A stretch of 18,597 nt of DNA from Bacteroidota bacterium (GCA_021793135.1 JAJYTI010000021.1:1-18597), one strand, 5' to 3'; positions 1 to 7,860 are shown, counted from the stretch's first letter. A program made the numbers and translations. Notes: a model not told the origin generated them from the letters alone.

Positions 1-2019
1 TAATGCACTTCCTTTTAGGGTTTCTAACTTTGGAGTAAAGTCATTGGCTAAATCTCCAGAGATATTAAATTGTGTATCTAATAATCCAGTAAAAGCATTG
101 GCAATCGGCGCAATAAATTGAATAAATTCAAGATTCTTAAAGGTCTCTTCAATTTTCACTTTCTGTAAGCCAATATCCATATTAAACTTTGGAGTGCTTT
201 CTGCGGTAGAAACATCTCCCGATAGAGCTAGTAGTCCTCCTAATATATCCGATTGGAAATCGCTGATACTCGCTTTCTCATTTGCAATAGAAGCGGTTCC
301 TTTTGTATTTTTCAATACCAAATTGTCGTAATAAACTTCTTTGGCATTAAAGTTTAAAGAAATATCTAAAAACGAAGGAATCTTAAATACTTCTTCTTTA
401 GAAGTCTCTGCTTTTTTACTGCCCGATTCTTTTGTCTCTTCCTTTTTTCCTTCTTCCTCTTCTACCATAAAATCATTTAGATAGAAAGCATCGGAATTTA
501 ATGTAAAACGACCTTTTAGATCTTTGCCATTCATTATAAAAGGAATGAAGTTTTCTATACTACCTGTAGCCGACATATCTGTTTTACCAGTAGTGGCTTG
601 AAAAGATTCTAATTGAATCGTTTGTGGATTAAAATTTACTTTAGTATTGGCTATATGAAAATCATTTTTAAAAGAATCTCCAGAGTATACAAAATCCGAT
701 AGACTTGCGGTACCCGTACTTACTACTCGATCGTAACGTTCATTTTCTATGGATTGCATATCGAATTTCATTTGCATATCTGCTTTAAAAATCCCTGCTA
801 AATTCAAGTCGTTTTCTAAAGGTAGTACTTCTTTAAGTTCCCCTAAATTAAGTGTACCATTAAGCGATAAATCTACTAGTGCGTTGGTCATAAAATTTCG
901 AACACTTCCTTTTACTGCAAAAGGATTATTATCGATTCGGAAACGCAAATCTGCAATTTGCAGATACATATCGTCCATTAATCCAGTTTCGTTTTTTAAT
1001 GCTAAGTCAATGTTGATGTCTTTCATAGACTTAGGTAAATCAGGATAACTGAAAGAAGCATTAGAACTATTTACATTAATATCCATTTTAGGAATATAAG
1101 TATCGTCTACTCGTCCTTCGATTTTTCCATTTACTTCAAAGTTTCCGGTAGTTTGTACTCCATCTAAATGTTGTAAGTAATCCTTCGGAATAACTTGTAA
1201 AAAGTTTTTGAAATCCGAGGAAGGAGTATGAAAGGTGATTGCTATATCGTTATAATCTTCTAGCATTTGCACATAACCATCAAAAGTAAGTGGAAGTTCG
1301 TTTATTTTAGCTTCGTTATCTAGGAAGCTGAATTTCATATGGTCTAAATCCATTGCTATAACTGCGTCCAGCATAACTTGATGATTACTTAAATATTCTG
1401 TGCCATCCATTGCAAAGCTAACCATTGCCTTCGTGTGTGTGTCCAATTCACTTTTAGCCATTGCAAAATCTCCTTTACCTTTGTGTTGTAAATCGGTAAG
1501 ACTTAGAAAAATCCCTGATTTTTCATCCAAGTAATGGATTTCTGTATCGTTAAGTTCATAGCTTGTTAAAGCAAGGCTAAAGTCAGATTCTTCCTCATTT
1601 TTATCTGCAGTTTCTTCATTGGTCGTAGAGAAATCATAATTTGCTCTTCCTAAAGAGTCTGTTTTTATTTGAACGTAACCACCATCTAGAGTAAATGCAT
1701 CAATCGTAAGCGGCGTTTCATTTTTAATGAGTTGCATAATTCCCAGCTCTAAACGTAATTTATCTCCTTTTGCTAGTGTATCTCCTTCAAAAGGAGCTCT
1801 TGTAACCACACTAAAGTCATTTAGCGTTAAACTAGATTTTGGAAAACTACGAATTAAACTCAACTCAAGTTTACTCCATTCTACATCTACAGGAGCATTT
1901 TCGTTTATTGTCTTTTTTAATAATCTTTCTAGCGACCCTTTAAATATAAATGGGGATAGAAGCAATACAACAAGTAATACCACTATAGTAATACCTGTTA
2001 TCTTTAAAAACTTTTTCAT
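1..2019 (-). CDS. AsmA family protein (C-terminus beyond window)
   Basis: The frame is open from ATG at 2019 down to base 1, giving 673 codons with the C-terminus off the window. It begins MKKFLKITGITIVVLLVVLL, a single N-terminal membrane anchor. The sequence LSPFIFKGSLERLLKKTINE and then VEWSKLELSLIRSFPKSSL follow, the usual opening of Bacteroidetes AsmA proteins. The body alternates short beta-strand-like stretches (for example LTIDAFTLDGGYVQI and YELNDTEIHYLDE), expected for the repetitive beta-groove fold of the AsmA/TamB superfamily. A strongly charged linker (VEEEEGKKEETKESG, near base 450) separates the N-terminal half from a second region ending at the window edge with LETLKGSAL. AsmA-like proteins are inner-membrane anchored, face the periplasm, and are linked to outer-membrane biogenesis or lipid transport. 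The precise role here is inferred. It is divergent from the folK fusion gene. Confidence 0.88.
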   Translation of the reverse strand, partial: MKKFLKITGITIVVLLVVLLLSPFIFKGSLERLLKKTINENAPVDVEWSKLELSLIRSFPKSSLTLNDFSVVTRAPFEGDTLAKGDKLRLELGIMQLIKNETPLTIDAFTLDGGYVQIKTDSLGRANYDFSTTNEETADKNEEESDFSLALTSYELNDTEIHYLDEKSGIFLSLTDLQHKGKGDFAMAKSELDTHTKAMVSFAMDGTEYLSNHQVMLDAVIAMDLDHMKFSFLDNEAKINELPLTFDGYVQMLEDYNDIAITFHTPSSDFKNFLQVIPKDYLQHLDGVQTTGNFEVNGKIEGRVDDTYIPKMDINVNSSNASFSYPDLPKSMKDINIDLALKNETGLMDDMYLQIADLRFRIDNNPFAVKGSVRNFMTNALVDLSLNGTLNLGELKEVLPLENDLNLAGIFKADMQMKFDMQSIENERYDRVVSTGTASLSDFVYSGDSFKNDFHIANTKVNFNPQTIQLESFQATTGKTDMSATGSIENFIPFIMNGKDLKGRFTLNSDAFYLNDFMVEEEEGKKEETKESGSKKAETSKEEVFKIPSFLDISLNFNAKEVYYDNLVLKNTKGTASIANEKASISDFQSDILGGLLALSGDVSTAESTPKFNMDIGLQKVKIEETFKNLEFIQFIAPIANAFTGLLDTQFNISGDLANDFTPKLETLKGSAL

Positions 2020-2290
2020 AAATCTTATAGATGTTTTATAATATTCTGTTTGTCAAATTAGCAAAAATACGGCTAATATTTTTTGATACATAATTGCAAA
2101 TCAAAAACCATTTATAATTATGAGATTTTACAATAGGTTTAACTATTTTGTAGCGATTATTAGATTGCTTTAATTGAAGTCCACAATCTATCTTGGTACT
2201 ATAAAAACTATTTTGAAGTCGAATTTTGTAATTAAATCAGCATATTTGTAATCCTTTATCGAAGTTTAAAAAGTTTATAGAAATAAGAAC
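2020..2290. other. Divergent intergenic region
   Basis: This 271-bp AT-rich gap lies between two divergent genes. It holds a likely -7 element for the left gene (2062-2069). A weaker match (TATTTG at 2243-2248) could serve the right gene. An inverted repeat TAGATTG/CAATCTA (2161-2167 and 2184-2190) has a 16-base loop and no obvious role. I see no small gene. Confidence 0.5.
2062..2069 (-). promoter_or_regulatory. Probable -7 element of the AsmA-family gene
   Basis: The minus strand reads TATTTTTG, a match to the Bacteroidetes -7 consensus TAnnTTTG, about 43 bases upstream of the ATG at 2019. No clear TTTG/TTG -33 element lies at the normal 19-21-base distance, so the call rests on the -7 motif alone. 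Confidence 0.4.
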
Positions 2291-3424
2291 GTGAACGAAT
2301 TTGCACCATATACTTACTATATAGCACTAGGTAGTAACCTAGGAGATACCTTTCAAAATCTGCAAAAAGCAGTAAATATTATCTTTGATGAGATAGGTGC
2401 AACTACACAAATATCTTCCGTATATCGTACTCCAGCATTGGGTTTTGAAGGGGGAGATTTTATGAATGCCGTTCTAGAATTGAAAAGCAAAGAAGAACCT
2501 GAGGTTGTTCTGCAGAATCTACTTGCTATAGAAACAAAGATGGGGCGTGTTAGGAATGAAGGAGAGGGGTATTCTTCTCGAATTATTGATTTAGATATTT
2601 TGTATTGTGATGCAAGACATATCGATACTGATACGCTACAAGTTCCTCATCCAGAAATAGCAAATAGGCGTTTTGTGCTGGAACCACTTAAAGATATAGC
2701 TCCAGATTTTAAACATCCTTTACTTAATAAGACTTCTGTTCAATTATTAGAGAAGACTTCCGATAATAGCAAATTAACTCTTATAAATGAACGTTTGCAT
2801 AATCCTATAAAAAATTATCCTATTCATGATTTAAGTTATTTGGTAATAGAAGGAAATATAGGGGCTGGAAAAACCAGTCTAAGTATGCAAATTGCCGAAG
2901 AATTTGGAGGAAAATTAATTTTAGAAAGATTTAAAGACAATCCGTTTTTACCAAAGTTCTACGAAGATGCTACGCGATATGCATTTCCTTTGGAAATGTC
3001 TTTTTTAGCCGATAGATACCAGCAATTTTTAGATGATATTCGCCAGTTTGATTTGTTTTCCGATTTTGTTGTAGCCGATTATGATGTGTATAAATCTCTG
3101 ATATTTGCTGAGGTGACTTTGCAGGCTGAAGAATTTGATCTTTATAAGAAGCTGTTTAATTTGATGTACAAAGATGTGTCTAGACCAGATTTGTATATTT
3201 ATCTGCATCAAAACACGGAACGCTTATTACAGAATATTAAGAAAAGAGGGAGAAGCTACGAACAAGATATTCAAGCAGAATATTTGCAGCGAATTAATCA
3301 AGGATATTTAGAGTTTATAAAAACCCAAAGTACGCATCGAAATATAAAAATCATCGACGTCTCAGAATTGGATTTCGTCAAGAATCGTTCGGATTATCTG
3401 CAGTTATTAAAAGAGCTACAATAA
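2291..3424 (+). CDS. folK: Bifunctional HPPK (folate synthesis) - deoxynucleoside kinase fusion
   Basis: This 377-residue protein joins two enzymes. Residues 9-145 are 6-hydroxymethyl-7,8-dihydropterin pyrophosphokinase, the step before dihydropteroate synthesis in the folate pathway. It shows ALGSNLGD (12-19), SSVYRTPALGFEGGDFMNAV, RIIDLDILYC (97-106, catalytic Asp pair) and PHPEIANRRFVLEPL. After a linker (about 146-180), residues 183-377 are a dNK-family deoxynucleoside kinase with P-loop GNIGAGKT (188-195), ERFKDNPFLPKFY, and the arginine-rich lid KKRGRSYEQ (317-325). That half phosphorylates a salvaged deoxynucleoside; from family knowledge, purine deoxynucleosides are likely. The start is GTG at 2291: a stop lies in frame at 2267 and no ATG comes before the HPPK core. 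The stop sits 2 bp from the stop of the convergent methyltransferase gene. The fusion is a known Bacteroidetes arrangement, not a frameshift. Confidence 0.93.
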   Translation: MNEFAPYTYYIALGSNLGDTFQNLQKAVNIIFDEIGATTQISSVYRTPALGFEGGDFMNAVLELKSKEEPEVVLQNLLAIETKMGRVRNEGEGYSSRIIDLDILYCDARHIDTDTLQVPHPEIANRRFVLEPLKDIAPDFKHPLLNKTSVQLLEKTSDNSKLTLINERLHNPIKNYPIHDLSYLVIEGNIGAGKTSLSMQIAEEFGGKLILERFKDNPFLPKFYEDATRYAFPLEMSFLADRYQQFLDDIRQFDLFSDFVVADYDVYKSLIFAEVTLQAEEFDLYKKLFNLMYKDVSRPDLYIYLHQNTERLLQNIKKRGRSYEQDIQAEYLQRINQGYLEFIKTQSTHRNIKIIDVSELDFVKNRSDYLQLLKELQ

Positions 3425-3434
3425 GCTTAAGCTT
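3423..3434. repeat. 12-bp perfect palindrome at convergent stop codons
   Basis: AAGCTTAAGCTT is its own reverse complement. It contains the last two bases of the folK stop TAA and the whole TAA stop of the minus-strand methyltransferase gene. There is no T-tract, so it does not look like an ordinary terminator and may be chance. Confidence 0.35.
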
Positions 3435-3966
3435 TCATCTTGCTAAATACATCCCAAAGAACAACTCCTGCGCTAACGGCAATATTTAAAGAGTGTTTGG
3501 TGCCATATTGGGGTATTTCGATTACCGCATCGCTTTCGTTTACTACTTTTTGTGATACGCCTCTCACTTCATTTCCGAATACAAGTGCATAGGTTGTTCC
3601 TTTCTCTGGTTTAAAGTCGTTTAAGAAAATAGCATTCTCAGCTTGTTCTATAGAAATCACTTTTACATTTTCAACTTGTAGTTTTTCTACAACTTCTACG
3701 CAGTTTTCTGCATATTCCCATGCTACAGTTTCTGTCGCACCTAGTGCAGTTTTATGAATATCCTTGTGTGGTGGAGTAGCAGTAATACCACACAGATAAA
3801 TCTTTTCAATTAAAAAGGCATCGCTAGTACGAAAAATAGAACCAATATTATTTAAACTTCTAACATTATCTAGTACGACAATAATGGGTGTTTTTTGCGC
3901 TTCTACAAACTCTTCTACGTTTAATCTAGGGAGTTCCGCATTGGCTAATTTTCTATTTTTTGGCAT
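3427..3966 (-). CDS. TrmH/SpoU-family RNA 2'-O-methyltransferase
   Basis: A 179-residue SPOUT-fold methyltransferase that uses S-adenosylmethionine to methylate a ribose 2'-OH in tRNA or rRNA. Motif 1 is NIGSIFRTSDAF, with the catalytic-type Asn and Arg. Motif 2 is ALVFGNEVRGVS. Motif 3 is IPQYGTKHSLNIAVSAGVVLWD, which forms the knotted cofactor site. The protein is short and lacks an N-terminal substrate-binding domain, so the target nucleotide cannot be read from sequence. The frame stays open upstream to 4089, but ATG at 3966 (MPKNRKLANAELPRL) is the better start: the upstream 41 codons are low-complexity, and a good -7 element lies inside them at 3987-3994. The gene is convergent with folK and divergent from mutS. 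Confidence 0.9.
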   Translation of the reverse strand: MPKNRKLANAELPRLNVEEFVEAQKTPIIVVLDNVRSLNNIGSIFRTSDAFLIEKIYLCGITATPPHKDIHKTALGATETVAWEYAENCVEVVEKLQVENVKVISIEQAENAIFLNDFKPEKGTTYALVFGNEVRGVSQKVVNESDAVIEIPQYGTKHSLNIAVSAGVVLWDVFSKMKA

Positions 3967-3986
3967 TTCTAATTTATTTGGTGTTG

Positions 3987-3994
3987 CAAAAATA
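3987..3994 (-). promoter_or_regulatory. Probable -7 element of the TrmH-family gene
   Basis: The minus strand reads TATTTTTG (TAnnTTTG consensus), about 21 bases upstream of the ATG at 3966, implying a short leader. It lies inside the extended open frame and so supports the downstream start. The -33 region is T-rich without a clear TTTG. Confidence 0.45.
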
Positions 3995-4105
3995 TACATG
4001 TTTTTATAAATCATTAGGAAGCTTTTAAATTTAAATTCTAGTTCTATATTTACAATTTTAATTGCCATAAAATTCCTGTATTTTAGCAACCTTAATTAGA
4101 AGTCA

Positions 4106-4122
4106 GTAACTTTGTAAGTTAC
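4106..4122 (+). promoter_or_regulatory. mutS promoter -7 element inside a 17-bp inverted repeat
   Basis: TAACTTTG (4107-4114) matches TAnnTTTG, about 41 bases before the mutS ATG. It lies within the perfect inverted repeat GTAACTT-tgt-AAGTTAC. A TTTT stretch near 4081 is a poor -33 at about 22 bases. The dyad could be an operator or an RNA hairpin at the transcript start. Confidence 0.45.
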
Positions 4123-4154
4123 ATGAGTTTAGAACCCAAATTTTACATTCCAAT

Positions 4155-6764
4155 ATGGCCAAGAAAGCGACACCCTTAATGAAACAATATAATAGCATTA
4201 AAGCGAAATATCCTGATGCGTTGTTGTTGTTTCGTGTTGGGGATTTTTATGAAACCTTTGGTGAAGATGCTATTCGTGCAGCTCGAATCCTTAATATTAC
4301 GCTTACCGCTAGAAATAATGGGAGCGATAAAACAGAGCTAGCAGGATTTCCGCATCATTCATTAAATACTTATTTGCCAAGGTTAGTAAAAGCTGGTTGT
4401 CGAGTGGCTATTTGCGATCAATTAGAAGATCCAAAAATGGCAAAAGGAATTGTAAAACGTGGAGTAACGGAGTTAGTAACTCCAGGTGTTGCGTTAAATG
4501 ATGATATTCTTACGGCAACCTCCAATAACTTTTTAGCAGCAATTCATTTTGGTAAACAACGAATTGGAATCTCTTTTTTAGATGTATCAACTGGTGAGTA
4601 TTTAACAGCAGAAGGAGATAAAGAATATGTCGATAAGTTGATACAAAATTTTAATCCTTCGGAAGTTTTAATTTCTAAGCAACGCAGACAAATAGCAAAA
4701 GAGTATTTCGGAGAATCTCTTCATGTATTTTATTTAGAAGATTGGGTTTTTAAACCCGATTATGCACGTCAATCCTTATTAGAGCAATTTTCTGTAAAAT
4801 CTTTAAAAGGTTTTGGTGTGCAGGATTTGGAAGAAGGAATTATCGCTGCCGGAGCGGCATTACATTATCTTTCAGAAACACAACATGATAGACTTTCGCA
4901 CATTACTCGAATTTCACGTATAGCCGAGGATGATTATGTTTGGATGGATCGGTTTACCATTCGTAATCTAGAGATTTATCAGGGGACTTCGCAAACTTCC
5001 ATTAGTTTACTCGATGTAATTGATAAGACTAAATCACCAATGGGTGCACGTATGCTTAAGCGTTGGTTGGCATTGCCATTAAAACATAAAGACGCTATAG
5101 AACGTAGACATCAAGTGGTATCCTATTTTATGGAACACGATGAGGTGTTGGATAAAGTACAGGATCATGTGAAGCGTATTTTCGATTTAGAGCGATTAAT
5201 TTCTAAAGTAGCTACCGGGAAAATAAATCCACGTGAAGTGGTGCAACTTAAAAAGTCGATAGAAGAGTTAATGCCTATTAAAGCTCTTGCCCTAGAAAGC
5301 GATTGTGAACCATTAAGAGTATTAGGCGAACAAATCCAAGATTGTAGTTTGTTGATAGATAGAATAACCGAAGCCATCCAAGAAGAAGCACCTGTAAACA
5401 TTCTTCGTGGGAATGTGATTGCGCCTGGATATTCGGATGAGCTTGATGAGCTTCGCAATATGCGAATTAATGGAAAATCCTTTTTAGATGCTATGTTAGA
5501 TAGAGAAACAAAGGCTACAGGTATCTCTTCTCTAAAAATAGGATCTAATAATGTGTTTGGGTATTATATTGAGGTTCGAAATACACATAAAGATAAGGTT
5601 CCAGAAACTTGGATTAGGAAACAAACATTAGTTAACTCAGAACGTTATATTACCGAAGAATTAAAAGAGTACGAGACTAATATTTTAACGGCCGAAGAAA
5701 AAATAGAAGTACTAGAACAACAATTATTTTCTGAACTTCTGGAATGGCTATTGCAATTCATTGATCCAGTACAGCACAATGCTAGTTTAATTTCGAAGAT
5801 AGATTGTTTTGCTGGCTTTGCAGAGCTTGCCATGGAATCTTCTTATGTAAAACCTAGTTTAAACGATGGTTTTGCAATTGATATAAAAGATGGACGTCAC
5901 CCAGTAATCGAAAAACAATTACCACCAGATCAACCATATATTGCAAATGATGTATACCTAGATCGAGAAACCCAGCAAATTATTATGATTACTGGACCAA
6001 ATATGAGTGGTAAATCTGCTTTATTAAGACAAACCGCACTAATAGTGTTGCTGGCGCAAATAGGAAGCTTTGTTCCTGCTAGTTCTGTAGAAATGGGATG
6101 TGTAGATAAGATTTTTACTAGAGTAGGAGCAAGCGATAACATCTCTATGGGTGAATCTACTTTTATGGTAGAAATGAATGAGACAGCAAGTATTCTAAAT
6201 AACATTTCTGATAGGAGTTTAATTTTATTAGATGAGATAGGTCGCGGTACGAGTACGTACGATGGAATTTCGATTGCATGGGCTATAAGTGAGTATTTAC
6301 ATTTACATCCAACCAGACCGAAAACATTATTCGCTACGCACTATCATGAGTTGAATGAAATGACCGAAAGCTTTGAGCGTATAAAGAACTATAATGTATC
6401 GATTAAAGAAATGGATGATACCGTTTTATTCTTACGTAAATTGGTTCCTGGAGGCTCACATCATAGTTTTGGTATTCATGTAGCAAAAATGGCTGGGATG
6501 CCTCAACAAGTTTTACAACGTGCAAATTCTGTTTTAAAACAATTAGAAGCGTCCAATAGAGCAGAAAAAAACACAGAAGTTATTGAGCAGATAGGTCAGG
6601 AGCAAATGCAACTAAGTTTTTTTCAGTTAGATGATCCGTTGTTAGAACAGCTTCGAGATGAGATATTGTCATTGGATGTCAATACGTTAACTCCTGTAGA
6701 AGCCTTGATGAAGCTAAATCAGATAAAAGAAATGTTGCGTCCAACTAATAAAAATAAAGCTTGA
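4155..6764 (+). CDS. mutS: DNA mismatch repair protein MutS
   Basis: An 869-residue MutS, normal for the family, that recognises base mismatches and small loops and starts repair with MutL. The mismatch-reading motif is GDFYETF (Phe31, Glu33). The connector, lever and clamp regions follow, including the clamp-region sequence KIGSNNVFGYYIEV. The ATPase has Walker A GPNMSGKS (614-621), the STFMVEM signature, Walker B/D-loop DEIGRGTSTYDG (693-704) and TLFATHYHEL. A candidate beta-clamp-binding peptide, QLSFF, lies at 819-823 in the C-terminal tail, followed by a helix-turn-helix-like dimerisation region (LTPVEALMKLNQIKEML). The start ATGGCCAAGAAAGCG fits the family, whose N-terminus TPLMKQYNSIKAKYPDALLLFR follows directly. 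The gene appears to stand alone, with divergent trmH-type and downstream tRNA neighbours. Confidence 0.98.
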   Translation: MAKKATPLMKQYNSIKAKYPDALLLFRVGDFYETFGEDAIRAARILNITLTARNNGSDKTELAGFPHHSLNTYLPRLVKAGCRVAICDQLEDPKMAKGIVKRGVTELVTPGVALNDDILTATSNNFLAAIHFGKQRIGISFLDVSTGEYLTAEGDKEYVDKLIQNFNPSEVLISKQRRQIAKEYFGESLHVFYLEDWVFKPDYARQSLLEQFSVKSLKGFGVQDLEEGIIAAGAALHYLSETQHDRLSHITRISRIAEDDYVWMDRFTIRNLEIYQGTSQTSISLLDVIDKTKSPMGARMLKRWLALPLKHKDAIERRHQVVSYFMEHDEVLDKVQDHVKRIFDLERLISKVATGKINPREVVQLKKSIEELMPIKALALESDCEPLRVLGEQIQDCSLLIDRITEAIQEEAPVNILRGNVIAPGYSDELDELRNMRINGKSFLDAMLDRETKATGISSLKIGSNNVFGYYIEVRNTHKDKVPETWIRKQTLVNSERYITEELKEYETNILTAEEKIEVLEQQLFSELLEWLLQFIDPVQHNASLISKIDCFAGFAELAMESSYVKPSLNDGFAIDIKDGRHPVIEKQLPPDQPYIANDVYLDRETQQIIMITGPNMSGKSALLRQTALIVLLAQIGSFVPASSVEMGCVDKIFTRVGASDNISMGESTFMVEMNETASILNNISDRSLILLDEIGRGTSTYDGISIAWAISEYLHLHPTRPKTLFATHYHELNEMTESFERIKNYNVSIKEMDDTVLFLRKLVPGGSHHSFGIHVAKMAGMPQQVLQRANSVLKQLEASNRAEKNTEVIEQIGQEQMQLSFFQLDDPLLEQLRDEILSLDVNTLTPVEALMKLNQIKEMLRPTNKNKA

Positions 6765-6767
6765 TAT

Positions 6768-6797
6768 TTTGTTGTAATCAAAAAAGTATTATATTTG
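6768..6797 (+). promoter_or_regulatory. Promoter upstream of the tRNA-Gly/tRNA-Leu pair
   Basis: TTTG (6768-6771), an 18-base spacer and TATATTTG (6790-6797) match the Bacteroidetes TTTG-N19-21-TAnnTTTG pattern. It lies just after the mutS stop and about 115 bases before tRNA-Gly. A second, weaker -7-like TATATTG (6886-6892) lies closer to the tRNA but lacks a -33 at proper spacing. Confidence 0.55.
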
Positions 6798-6804
6798 CAT
6801 TCGC

Positions 6805-6833
6805 ATAACAGCAGATATGGAGTGCGCTGTTAT
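6805..6833 (+). other. Perfect 8-bp hairpin in the tRNA leader
   Basis: ATAACAGC (6805-6812) pairs perfectly with GCTGTTAT (6826-6833) around a 13-base loop, a few bases after the predicted transcript start. It is followed within 20 bases by a T-run, so it may be a weak mutS terminator or a structured 5' end of the tRNA precursor. Function unknown. Confidence 0.4.
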
Positions 6834-6910
6834 TATAAAAGTTCTTTTTTATAGCTGTATTATTAGGAATTGAAATAATTATTCTTATATTGCAGCCAAA
6901 TTCCACGAAT

Positions 6911-6983
6911 GCGAAAATAGCTCAGTTGGTAGAGCGCCACCTTGCCAAGGTGGAGGTCGCGGGTTCGAATCCCGTTTTTCGCT
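6911..6983 (+). tRNA. tRNA-Gly (GCC)
   Basis: A 73-base cloverleaf: acceptor GCGAAAA/TTTTCGC, D-arm GCTC/GAGC, anticodon stem CCACC/GGTGG with loop TTGCCAA (anticodon GCC at 6944-6946), T-arm GCGGG-TTCGAAT-CCCGT, discriminator T at 6983. No CCA is encoded, so the 3' end must be added by the CCA-adding enzyme. It is nine bases upstream of tRNA-Leu and likely co-transcribed. Confidence 0.97.
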
Positions 6984-6992
6984 CGACCTACC

Positions 6993-7078
6993 GCTCGGGT
7001 GGTGGAATTGGTAGACACGTTGGACTTAAAATCCAATGGCCAGCAACGGCCGTGCGGGTTCAATTCCCGCTCCGAGCA
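6993..7078 (+). tRNA. tRNA-Leu (UAA)
   Basis: An 86-base class II tRNA. Acceptor GCTCGGG pairs with TCCGAGC (one G-T), with discriminator A at 7078. The anticodon stem TTGGA/TCCAA encloses loop CTTAAAA with anticodon TAA at 7027-7029, reading UUA/UUG. The long variable arm forms GGCC-agcaac-GGCC, and the T-arm is GCGGG-TTCAATT-CCCGC. No CCA is encoded. A terminator follows within 10 bases. Confidence 0.97.
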
Positions 7079-7082
7079 CTAT

Positions 7083-7124
7083 AACCCTCTTTATCTATAT
7101 GATATTGAGGGTTTTGTGTTTTTT
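7083..7124 (+). terminator. Rho-independent terminator of the tRNA transcript
   Basis: AACCCTC (7083-7089) pairs with GAGGGTT (7107-7113), with an inner TATC/GATA stem, followed by a T-rich tract ending in six T's. It ends the tRNA-Gly/tRNA-Leu unit. Confidence 0.88.
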
Positions 7125-7183
7125 ATAAAGTGAAGTTTTTCAAAATAATTGTTTTTATTTTACTTAGGATGTAGAATAAATAA

Positions 7184-7217
7184 AAAACCCCTGCTAGATT
7201 TATCTAGCAGGGGTTTT
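7184..7217 (-). terminator. Strong terminator of the KAE-rich lipoprotein gene (possibly bidirectional)
   Basis: A 15-bp perfect stem (7184-7198 with 7203-7217; core CCCCTGCTAGA) has a four-base loop. On the minus strand it is followed by TTTTTTATTTATT, and it sits 21 bases past the lipoprotein stop at 7239. The T's on the plus side (TTTT) could also stop read-through from the tRNAs. Confidence 0.92.
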
Positions 7218-7238
7218 ATGTAAACTAAAAGATAAAAA

Positions 7239-7691
7239 TTATCCGTTTAGTTTTTCTTTAGCTTTTTCAGCTTCTGCCTTCGCTTTGTTTTTTACATCTT
7301 CAGTAGCTTTCTTAAGCTTGCTTTCTGCTTCTTTAACCTTAGCATCTGCTTTAGCTTTTTCAGCTTCTAATTTAGCTTTGTCCGCTTCTGCTCCATTTTT
7401 AAGGTTTGCTTCTGCTTCCTTAGCTTTTGCTTTAGCCTTGTCTAATTCAGCTTCTGCGTCAAGCTTAAGCTTATTAAGTTCGCTCTCAGATTTGTTTTTA
7501 AGCTCTTCTGCTTTATCTTCTACTTTGTCGGCAGCATCTTTAATAGCTTCTTTTCCTTCTTCTAACTTGTCTGCAGCGTCATCTTTCATAGATTCGATTG
7601 CACTTTTAGTTTTTTCTTTCGTATCTTCTTTACAAGAAGTGAAAGAAAGTGTCATTGCTGCAACAGCTAATAATAAAATTGTTTTTCTCAT
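7239..7691 (-). CDS. Lys/Ala/Glu-rich helical lipoprotein (LEA-like)
   Basis: This 150-residue protein starts with a lipoprotein signal peptide, MRKTILLLAVAAMTLSFTSC, with lipobox FTSC and lipidated Cys at 20. The mature part begins KEDTKEK. An acidic stretch right after the Cys is reminiscent of Bacteroidetes surface-export signals, though the spacing is not exact. Nearly all the rest is Lys, Ala, Glu and Asp, with recurring blocks such as KDAADK, KAKAKEAEA and KLEAEKAKADAK. It would form long amphipathic helix or coiled coil and resembles late-embryogenesis-abundant or apolipoprotein-like sequences. No catalytic motif is visible. A role as a periplasmic or outer-membrane spacer or stress protectant is a guess from composition. 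It is monocistronic, with its own terminator. The long open frame on the opposite strand is a by-product of the biased codons. Confidence 0.85.
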   Translation of the reverse strand: MRKTILLLAVAAMTLSFTSCKEDTKEKTKSAIESMKDDAADKLEEGKEAIKDAADKVEDKAEELKNKSESELNKLKLDAEAELDKAKAKAKEAEANLKNGAEADKAKLEAEKAKADAKVKEAESKLKKATEDVKNKAKAEAEKAKEKLNG

Positions 7692-7860
7692 AACTTTTAA
7701 ATTGTTGGTAGTGTTTGTGTTTATGGCGTAAATTTATACATAAATTGTGTTTTTAAGTGTAATTAAAGGTGAAAACTTGTGAAGATTTAGTTAATAGCTT
7801 AGATTCATGTCGTATTTTTAGGCTTTTTCTGAGATTCTAGGCAATTTAAATGTTATAAAA

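Noticed and set aside
749..1048. Plus-strand open frames inside 1-2019 (also 1727-2041)
   Set aside because: They are shadows of the minus-strand AsmA-family gene, which is open across the whole interval.
2291..3424. Frameshift or mis-assembly joining two genes in the HPPK-dNK chain
   Set aside because: Both domains are complete and in one continuous frame with a normal linker, and this fusion is known in Bacteroidetes.
6863..7133. Short open frames on both strands over the tRNA genes
   Set aside because: They are translations of tRNA-Gly and tRNA-Leu, a common false-gene source.
7285..7731. Long plus-strand open frame, Ser/Ala/Leu-rich, opposite the lipoprotein gene
   Set aside because: It mirrors the Lys/Ala/Glu-rich gene; the composition is an antisense by-product, and the lipoprotein strand has a signal peptide and terminator.
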